From: Bacteroidetes bacterium CG23_combo_of_CG06-09_8_20_14_all_32_9
GTDB lineage: Bacteria; Bacteroidota; Bacteroidia; Bacteroidales; GWA2-32-17
Assembly: GCA_002771395.1 (NCBI GenBank)
Contig: PCSS01000199.1
Span: 1 to 7,407, forward strand
Direction of reading: 5' to 3'
DNA: 7,407 nt
Below, piece by piece: positions 1 to 4,533 of this stretch (the first letter of the stretch is position 1; every line of letters starts with the position of its first letter). The notes beneath the pieces were generated by a model that was not told the origin of the DNA, did no database searches, and was given only the letters and a program-made list of their open reading frames with translations. The position numbers were made by a program, and so were the translations under genes.

Positions 1-84
1 TTTAAAAAACAATTAATATGTGAGTAATTTTAAAATTGAAGTCCAACAAAGAAAAAGCAATTTTTAGAAGTCCCGTTAAGATAT

Positions 85-116
85 TTCTGTTTAGACTTAG
101 CCATTAATAAACAGAA
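85..116. other. Short hairpin downstream of the ATPase remnant
   Basis: A perfect 9-bp inverted repeat, TTCTGTTTA at 85-93 and TAAACAGAA at 108-116, with a 14-base loop. It lies 17 bases beyond the stop codon of the ATPase remnant, where a transcription terminator would be expected. In the direction of the gene (minus strand) the stem is not followed by a run of T, so it does not meet the usual intrinsic terminator pattern. It may be a weak terminator or a relic. Bases 1-84 hold nothing else I can name. Confidence 0.3.
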
Positions 117-132
117 TCAGATATTTTTTGAA

Positions 133-606
133 TTAATCTAATTTTTCAATCATTTCCTTATCAATCTCTTCAAGTTTAATAAAATCAATTAATTCATAAT
201 ATTTATTTTTTGACAGAGTTACAGGTATAGATTGTTTTTGAAAATAATATTTAAAGATTTTTTCCATATACTCACTTGCCTTTTCGTCATTCCAAAATGA
301 GTCTTCAGTATCTCTGCGGGCAGCGCCAGGCAAAGCATCATCCAATGCTTCTTCCATGATTCTTATCCTATTTTGCTTTTCATTTTCTGCAAACAAATCA
401 TTCTGAATGTCACTAACAACATATTCAAGAAGTATTTTTTTTGAGAAGAAATAATTTTCAATTTCTCTTTTCTTCCATAACACTTCTGTTAAATCTTGCA
501 TGGTGTTTAAAGGTTTATTAATTCTGTTATATATAGCAAAACCTTTTAAATCAGATACTGCATCTTTTAATCCTGCAAAATGATTATGATATGGTTTTGT
601 TTGGTT
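133..606 (-). pseudogene. C-terminal remnant of an AAA/OLD-like ATPase (defence-type)
   Basis: The frame is open from the codon after a TAG at 609-607 down to TAA at 135-133, about 157 codons. The first ATG is only at 501, so a start-based call (122 aa) loses 35 codons that look like part of the same protein. The key signature is LWKKREIENYF, residues 9-19 counted from that ATG. A W-x-RREIENYL motif recurs in the C-terminal part of AAA-type ATP-binding proteins with OLD/TOPRIM-like ends. The following pattern (ALPGAARRD, a tryptophan, then KIFKYYFQK and a final KLD) also resembles those tails. No Walker A, Walker B or signature motif is present, so the ATPase core is missing and no function is expected. 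The upstream end is fused out of frame to a methyltransferase remnant. Family assignment comes from memory of motif patterns, not a search; an unknown small protein starting at 501 is the alternative. Confidence 0.5.
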
Positions 607-1040
607 CTATAACTTTGCCACTCGTTGTGAAAAGTATCATCTTTGTAATTCCAGTCCACAGCCCAGTAATCAATCCATTGACTCCGGTGAGTTATTTTTC
701 TCTGCACTTCTTCGGGAACATCATCAGGCGGAATAATAAAATTGTCAATTGTAATACTTGCCTGCTTTTTTCCAGTTTTGGTTTTTATGGTTAATGAAGT
801 CTGTTGGTTAAACTTGATGTCGCCTTGCTCCACTGCTTTTTTCTCTAATACTTCACGTGGAATTTTTTTAAATGATACATTAACCCTATTTTCTGCGGCA
901 AATTGTTTGGCGGTTTCGTTTACATTAAAAGCAAAGTCCCGGTCCAGAAAATTAATTCCATTTAACTTTCCCCCTACCTCTTTCCATTTGGAGATCGGGG
1001 GTGAGGTCATAAAAAAATAAAAACTCAAATTATTACGCAT
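567..1040 (-). pseudogene. C-terminal remnant of a type III-like adenine-specific DNA methyltransferase
   Basis: This 157-codon frame holds a stretch typical of the far C-terminal domain of large site-specific (adenine) DNA methyltransferases of type III-like restriction systems. The visible patterns are a VNVSFKKIPREVLEKKAV segment followed by GDIKF, then FIIPPDDVPEEVQ, then IDYWAVDWNYKDDTFHNEW and QSYRT. In intact relatives this is followed by a beta-rich end reading roughly HTY..G.Y.V.VKVIDIFGND. Here that end is absent: after QSYRTKQ (about position 597) the reading becomes NHIIIILQD and stops. The 5' side is also broken. The first 20-odd codons are translation of a REP-like palindrome, and a TAG lies immediately before the ATG at 1040. 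There is no catalytic DPPY motif and no AdoMet-binding motif, so the product cannot be an active methyltransferase. I regard it as an internal fragment of a decayed restriction-modification gene. Confidence 0.62.
966..1008. repeat. REP-like imperfect palindrome
   Basis: The plus strand has CCCCC (970-974) and GGGGG (997-1001) flanking an interrupted stem centred on TCCATTTGGA (983-992), followed by TGAGGTCA. This is the style of the CCTCACCCCC-type intergenic palindromes scattered through many Bacteroidota genomes. Here it sits exactly where recognisable methyltransferase sequence begins, so it probably marks a breakpoint or insertion site. The resemblance to the wider family is from memory; only the palindrome is seen directly. 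Confidence 0.5.
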
Positions 1041-1091
1041 CTATAGTATAGTCATATAAAAATACCTGATGTCGCTATAAAAAATTAAATT

Positions 1092-2282
1092 TTACAACTC
1101 TCTCTTAATCACCATTGCAGTACTTACCCCACCGCCACCACAAATACCTGCGATACAAAATGTTTTATTAAGGCGTTTTAGAGCGTAGTATCCTGTAACT
1201 AATATTCTTGCACCGCTAATTCCTGTAGGATGTCCTAAGGCAATAGCACCGCCGTTTACATTAAGTTTATTTCTGTCAAATTTTAAAACTCTTTCGTTTG
1301 AAAGTACCTGAATGGCAAAGGCTTCGTTAATTTCAATTAAATCCATATCATTTAAAGTCATACCGGCGTTTTTTAAAGCAGCAGGAATGGAAAATGAAGG
1401 TCCTTCGCCCATAATCTGAGGTTCTACGGCTATTTGTGCATACGAAACGATTGAAAAAAGAGGTTTTATTCCTAATTCCTCAGCTTTTTTACGATGTGTA
1501 ACAATTAATGCTGTTGCTCCATCGCTTAAACCGCATGAATTTCCGGCAGAAACAGTTCCATTTTTGCGAAAAGCGGGAGGAATTTTTGCCATTTTATCAA
1601 TATTAATTTCTTCTCGAATAGTTTCATCTTTATTAAAAATAAAAGCCGGAGAATTTTTTGTAGCAGGCAATTCAACAGGGACTATTTCTTCATTAAACCA
1701 GCCGTTTTTCTGTGCTGCCGAAGCTTTTAAATGACTGTTTATGGCGAATAAATCCTGTTCTTTGCGTGAAATCTTATATTTATCGTAAAGATTTTCGGCT
1801 GTTTCGCCCATGCCCTGCCCAATTAGCGGGTCAATGCTATCGCTCCAACCATCTTCAAGCACTTTGTTACCCATTTTGAAACCATCCCATCTAACACCTT
1901 TTAAAAGATAAGGAATGGAACTCATACTGTCAAATCCACCTGTAACAACTACTTCGGCTTCACCTAAACGAATAGACTGTGAAGCAAAGGCCACCGCTCT
2001 CATTCCCGAAGGACAAGCCATGTTAAGTGTTATTACAGGAATAAGAGGCGATATACCTCCACGAACGGCGGCAGTACGTGCAGGATTTGGTCCGTTTCCA
2101 GCCTGGCGGCAATTGCCAAGGATTACATCATTAATTTCGCTTGGATTGATTCCTGCGCGGGTAATAGCTCCTTTGACGGCTGAAGCGCCAAGGTTAAAAG
2201 CAGGAATGTTTTTTAAAGTTCCGCCAAATTTGCCCATAGCAGTTCTGCAGGCGGAAATTACAACAATGTCATTCAAATTCAT
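1092..2282 (-). CDS. Acetyl-CoA acetyltransferase-type thiolase
   Basis: This is a 396-residue thiolase, normal length for the family. It catalyses reversible Claisen condensation of two acetyl-CoA to acetoacetyl-CoA, or thiolytic cleavage of a 3-oxoacyl-CoA, in the cytoplasm. The active-site set is complete: nucleophile Cys90 in NMACPSGMRA, NEAF at 319-322, His351 in GGAIALGHPTG, and Cys381 in the glycine-rich CGGGG near the C-terminus. These positions match the Cys89/His348/Cys378 triad of the Zoogloea biosynthetic thiolase. The CoA-site region SAGNSCGLSDGA (245-256) is also present. One oddity is proline directly after the nucleophile (CPSG), where most thiolases have CGSG, CASG or similar. 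The gene starts 34 bases after the stop of the upstream reductase and probably shares its transcript. The pair is the classic first two steps toward 3-hydroxybutyryl-CoA. Chain-length preference cannot be decided from sequence alone, so I give no symbol (atoB, phaA and thlA are all possible). Confidence 0.93.
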   Translation of the reverse strand: MNLNDIVVISACRTAMGKFGGTLKNIPAFNLGASAVKGAITRAGINPSEINDVILGNCRQAGNGPNPARTAAVRGGISPLIPVITLNMACPSGMRAVAFASQSIRLGEAEVVVTGGFDSMSSIPYLLKGVRWDGFKMGNKVLEDGWSDSIDPLIGQGMGETAENLYDKYKISRKEQDLFAINSHLKASAAQKNGWFNEEIVPVELPATKNSPAFIFNKDETIREEINIDKMAKIPPAFRKNGTVSAGNSCGLSDGATALIVTHRKKAEELGIKPLFSIVSYAQIAVEPQIMGEGPSFSIPAALKNAGMTLNDMDLIEINEAFAIQVLSNERVLKFDRNKLNVNGGAIALGHPTGISGARILVTGYYALKRLNKTFCIAGICGGGGVSTAMVIKREL

Positions 2283-2316
2283 ATTATATTTATTTAAGTG
2301 TTATTAATTTCAATTT

Positions 2317-3060
2317 TTATATGTATTGTCCACCATCAACTTTTATTACTTCTCCGGTAATATGTCTGGCGAGTTCGGAACTTAAAAATGCCACTACATT
2401 AGCGACTTCATCAGGTTGACCGATTCGGCACAGGATAATATCTGCCATTGCCTGAGTTCTCACGCTTTGGTCAGCATTTTTCATCATATCGGTTTCAATG
2501 AGCCCGGGAGCAACAGCATTAACATTTACCGAATATTTACCGAGTTCCCTTGCTACAGTTTTTGTTAAACCGATTATTCCTGCTTTGGAAGCGGAATAGT
2601 TCGCTTGCCCGAATTTTCCGCGTAATCCGTTAATGGAAGTAACGTTGACTATTTTCCCTGATTTCTGGTCACGAAAAATCGGGGACACTGCACGGATATA
2701 ATTAAAATATCCTTTCAGATTAATATTTAAAACACTGTCCCACTGTTCTTCGGTCATTTTCCAGATTACACCGTCCCAATTTATACCGGCATTGTTAACA
2801 AGGATATCAATTCTTCCAAATTCTTTAACAACCAATTCAATCATTCTTCCGGCATCTGCAAAGTTTGAAATATCCGCCTGAACCAACAGAGCCTTTCTTC
2901 CAAAATGCTCTATTCGCCTTATAATTTCCTCGGCTTCTTCTTTGTGTTTCCTGTAATTAATGGCGACATTTGCTCCGCATTCTGCCAACTTAACTGCAAT
3001 GGCAGCACCAATACCTATACTGCCCCCGGTTACAATCGCCGATTTACCTTCAAGGTTCAT
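2317..3060 (-). CDS. SDR 3-oxoacyl-(ACP/CoA) reductase, FabG/PhaB type
   Basis: A short-chain dehydrogenase/reductase that should reduce a 3-oxoacyl thioester to the 3-hydroxyacyl form. Given its thiolase neighbour, acetoacetyl-CoA is the likely substrate. I prefer the ATG at 3060, which gives 247 aa (the family's usual 246-247) and places MNLEGKSAIVTGG at the N-terminus as in FabG/PhaB. An upstream in-frame ATG at 3090 adds ten residues and would leave only about 13 bases of leader behind the predicted promoter. Counting from 3060: Rossmann TGGSIGIG at 11-18, NYR at 35-37 (the arginine suggests NADPH), NNAG at 89-92, and the catalytic tetrad Asn114, Ser142, Tyr155 and Lys159 (YSASK). The PG motif is at 185-186, and the C-terminus has the family's VDGG. 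Everything needed for activity is present. FabG (ACP) versus PhaB (CoA) cannot be told apart here, so no symbol is given; no phaC-like gene is visible. Confidence 0.92.
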   Translation of the reverse strand: MNLEGKSAIVTGGSIGIGAAIAVKLAECGANVAINYRKHKEEAEEIIRRIEHFGRKALLVQADISNFADAGRMIELVVKEFGRIDILVNNAGINWDGVIWKMTEEQWDSVLNINLKGYFNYIRAVSPIFRDQKSGKIVNVTSINGLRGKFGQANYSASKAGIIGLTKTVARELGKYSVNVNAVAPGLIETDMMKNADQSVRTQAMADIILCRIGQPDEVANVVAFLSSELARHITGEVIKVDGGQYI

Positions 3061-3109
3061 TGTAATGTTGAGTCTGTTTTTTGTTTCCATTCAGATTTAA
3101 GATTTGAGA

Positions 3110-3117
3110 CAAAGGTA
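3110..3117 (-). promoter_or_regulatory. Bacteroidota -7 promoter element for the reductase-thiolase unit
   Basis: On the minus strand this reads TACCTTTG, an exact match to the Bacteroidota -7 consensus TAnnTTTG. It lies 50 bases before the preferred ATG at 3060 and 20 before the alternative at 3090. Transcription would begin near 3103, giving a leader of about 43 bases to 3060. I see no TTTG at the -33 position; the best there is ATG 19 bases upstream, so the -33 half is weak. Confidence 0.55.
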
Positions 3118-3157
3118 TAATAATTTTTGATTATTACATGAATTCGTGAATTAAAAA

Positions 3158-3165
3158 CAAAGGTA
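3158..3165 (-). promoter_or_regulatory. Second TAnnTTTG -7 element upstream of the reductase
   Basis: A second exact TACCTTTG lies 48 bases upstream of the first on the minus strand. It could be a tandem promoter for the same operon. No clear -33 TTTG precedes it, so it is weaker evidence than the identity of the octamer suggests. Confidence 0.35.
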
Positions 3166-3221
3166 AAATATTTTTCAATAAACCAGGGAAAAATGATTTT
3201 TTTCTTTTTAAGATTTAGTGG

Positions 3222-3358
3222 TAACGGGTTGGCAATATGGCAAGTGGCGGATTGCGGGGCACATTCCTTTTCACCAAGCCAAAAAACACGACACAAGCTT
3301 CAATGTTTGAATTTATTTCTTCCCCGCCATTTGCTATATTGCATGTTGTGTGCAGTTA
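3222..3358. repeat. 137-bp inverted-repeat element abutting the lipoprotein gene
   Basis: The outer ends are TAAC (3222-3225) and GTTA (3355-3358). A 19-base arm at 3232-3250 (GCAATATGGCAAGTGGCGG) pairs with the reverse complement of 3324-3342 at 17 of 19 positions, leaving a 73-base centre. The right side ends GTTGTGTGC (3345-3353). The lipoprotein stop codon (TAA, minus strand 3358-3356) is the first three bases of the element, so gene and element are directly joined. Similar elements with a GCAATAT-type arm and a TTGTGTGC edge are, to my recollection, recurrent between genes in Bacteroidota. It has the architecture of an integron attC site (long imperfect stem, conserved short ends behind a gene) but not the canonical GTTRRRY/RYYYAAC cores. 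A MITE-like or REP-like element is the alternative. Confidence 0.6.
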
Positions 3359-3943
3359 TTCTATCTTATCTATTTTAATATCATCAATCCAAAATGTACC
3401 GGGTTCTAAAATACTTAATTCCATTTTCAACCAATAATCTTTTGGTATGTTAATATCAATTTCCATGTATTTCCAGTTAACTATTTCCGTATTTTCTTCT
3501 ATAATTTTTTTTAAACTGTCATCTCCAGTCATTGCTTTTACGCATGCGGTAGTTATGCGAAACTTTGTTCCGCTGTTCTTAATCCAGAAACTAATCCGGT
3601 AAGTAGCTTCACCCATAAATTTGTCAACTTCAAAAAATTCATTTGTGAAACCAGGGGAACGCCAAGCTGCTTTTCCAGTGCATTTTTTGACTTCAAATTT
3701 TAATGATTGTTGCCCTTCTTTAAATACGCTCTTGTCAAGTATAATTTTAAAATCAGAATTAGGAACGGTTTTAGATGTATACATCAGCCAATTTACAGGC
3801 AAACCATTTTGAAATACTTCAAATCCTCCATTTAATCCTGCAGACTTATCCGTGATTTTTTCACTCATTTGACAGCCTGTGGTTGTAATTAATAAACCAA
3901 GGATTAAGAAGATAAAATTGTTGGCTTTAATTCTTGTAGACAT
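3356..3943 (-). CDS. Small lipoprotein with a carbohydrate-binding-like beta-sandwich
   Basis: A 195-residue predicted lipoprotein. Residues 1-23 form a signal peptide with a basic start, a hydrophobic core (FIFLILGLLI) and a lipobox TTGC, with lipidated Cys24 followed by Gln. Residues from about 37 look like one jelly-roll domain of the CBM4/9 or galactose-binding-like type: an opening NGGFEVFQNGLPVNW, a central KEGQQSLKFEV, then ATYRISFWIKNSG (113-125), and a closing PGTFWIDDIKI (181-191). That order is characteristic of the fold, but I cannot name a ligand and see no catalytic domain. It should sit on an envelope membrane; the residues after the Cys (QMSEK) are not the acidic surface-export signal described for some Bacteroidota lipoproteins. 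It is unrelated to the metabolic genes on either side and is bracketed by related repeat ends, suggesting it arrived as a unit. The ATG at 3943 immediately precedes the signal peptide. Confidence 0.75.
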   Translation of the reverse strand: MSTRIKANNFIFLILGLLITTTGCQMSEKITDKSAGLNGGFEVFQNGLPVNWLMYTSKTVPNSDFKIILDKSVFKEGQQSLKFEVKKCTGKAAWRSPGFTNEFFEVDKFMGEATYRISFWIKNSGTKFRITTACVKAMTGDDSLKKIIEENTEIVNWKYMEIDINIPKDYWLKMELSILEPGTFWIDDIKIDKIE

Positions 3944-3979
3944 AGTTTTAATATTTTAATTAGTATTTGAATGATTATT

Positions 3980-3998
3980 GCACACAACGGATTGGTAT
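3980..3998. repeat. Partial second copy of the inverted-repeat element (left end)
   Basis: GCACACAAC at 3980-3988 is the exact reverse complement of GTTGTGTGC at 3345-3353, on the other side of the lipoprotein gene. It continues as AACGGATTGGTATG (3986-3999), which matches the left end of the first element at 3223 onward (AACGGGTTGG then an ATATGG) with one substitution and a short deletion. So this is the left end of a same-orientation copy that stops matching after about 3998. The lipoprotein gene therefore lies between the right end of one element and the left end of another. Confidence 0.5.
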
Positions 3999-4016
3999 GT
4001 ACACCTTCAGGTGTAC
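3999..4016. other. Perfect 7-bp hairpin upstream of the lipoprotein gene
   Basis: GTACACC (3999-4005) and GGTGTAC (4010-4016) form a perfect stem with the tetraloop TTCA (TGAA on the other strand). It begins 56 bases upstream of the lipoprotein start. No T-run follows on either strand, so it does not look like an intrinsic terminator; a six-C run starts at 4019. It directly follows the partial repeat copy and may be part of another intergenic repeat. Confidence 0.45.
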
Positions 4017-4096
4017 TACCCCCCTCCTATATCCCTTGTTAAAAAAAAATATTATAACTCATTGATATTTATATTAATATAGATTATTCTAAAAAT

Positions 4097-4140
4097 AATA
4101 ATGGTGCAATTGAGTATTACACAATTGCAACATCATTATT
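4097..4140. other. Long imperfect hairpin, 15 paired bases
   Basis: AATAATG (4097-4103) pairs with CATTATT (4134-4140), and TGCAATTG (4105-4112) pairs with CAATTGCA (4122-4129). The loop is 9 bases, with bulges of one base (4104) and four bases (4130-4133). It lies in gene-free DNA about 390 bases beyond the molybdenum enzyme's stop codon, far for a terminator, and has no T-run at its base on the minus strand. Role unknown: it could be a mobile-element end, a structured RNA or a protein-binding dyad. Confidence 0.45.
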
Positions 4141-4471
4141 TATGGAGAACGAATTTTCCCTTGTTTATTAACTACGGAATCCGTCAAATTAAAACTGTCA
4201 AAAGGGTTTCTTATTTTGTAACTACTCACACGATAAAATTATGTGGTGAAATTATTAAATAGTTTCAAACCCACCAATTTTTTTTCACTTTTCTCGAAAA
4301 TATATTATAAACACTTGAATGTGAATAAATAAAAATAGAATACTGTTTTAGAAATAAAATAGTATATAGTTTTGCAGTCAATGCTCTTGCAATAGCCGAT
4401 ATAAAAAACCGGGCAAGAAAAGAACTTATCTTCATGCATAGAGACGTTATTATATTAAAAACGGGATAAAT

Positions 4472-4533
4472 CTGAAACTTGAAACAAATGACCAATGACC
4501 AATAAATTAACAATTTAGCAATATAACAATTCA
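4472..4533. repeat. Short tandem repeats abutting the molybdenum enzyme gene
   Basis: Heptamers CTGAAAC and TTGAAAC (4472-4485) are followed by two copies of AATGACC (4487-4500) plus AAT. Then comes a degenerate series of CAAT-containing 8-9-mers (AACAATTTA, GCAATATA, ACAATTCA at 4509-4533). The last overlaps the stop codon of the molybdenum enzyme. Such heptamer and CAATTTAA runs are familiar in intergenic DNA of Bacteroidota; copy number here is very low. Confidence 0.45.

Larger units (their letters stand above)
3944..4530. other. 587-base gene-free stretch between lipoprotein and molybdenum enzyme
   Basis: No frame here gives a convincing protein. From left to right it contains a partial copy of the repeat element (3980-3998), a perfect small hairpin (3999-4016) followed by six C residues, an AT-rich stretch, a strong imperfect hairpin (4097-4140), and an unexplained patch at about 4370-4465. 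It ends in short tandem repeats running up to the molybdenum enzyme's stop codon. The only sizeable open frame (4534-4265, minus) is discussed under rejected items. The region looks like accumulated repeats and gene debris rather than a regulatory leader. Confidence 0.6.

Noticed and set aside
1..132. Possible gene start or RNA gene at the left edge
   Set aside because: There is no open frame of note, no tRNA-like fold, and only one small hairpin can be seen.
591..1020. Plus-strand open frames opposite the methyltransferase remnant
   Set aside because: They are antisense to sequence with recognisable methyltransferase signatures and have no features of their own.
3057..3296. Minus-strand open frame of 79 codons across the promoter region
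   Set aside because: It runs through one arm of the inverted-repeat element and both -7 promoter elements, then overlaps the start of the reductase in another frame. It is best explained as chance.
3222..3358. Textbook integron attC site
   Set aside because: The ends do not match GTTRRRY or RYYYAAC and no integrase gene is in the window, so I call it only an inverted-repeat element with attC-like layout.
3999..4024. Intrinsic terminator
   Set aside because: The stem is short and not followed by a T-run on either strand.
4472..4533. CRISPR array or phage attachment site
   Set aside because: The repeat units are 7-9 bases with no regular spacers, and there is no tRNA or integrase nearby.
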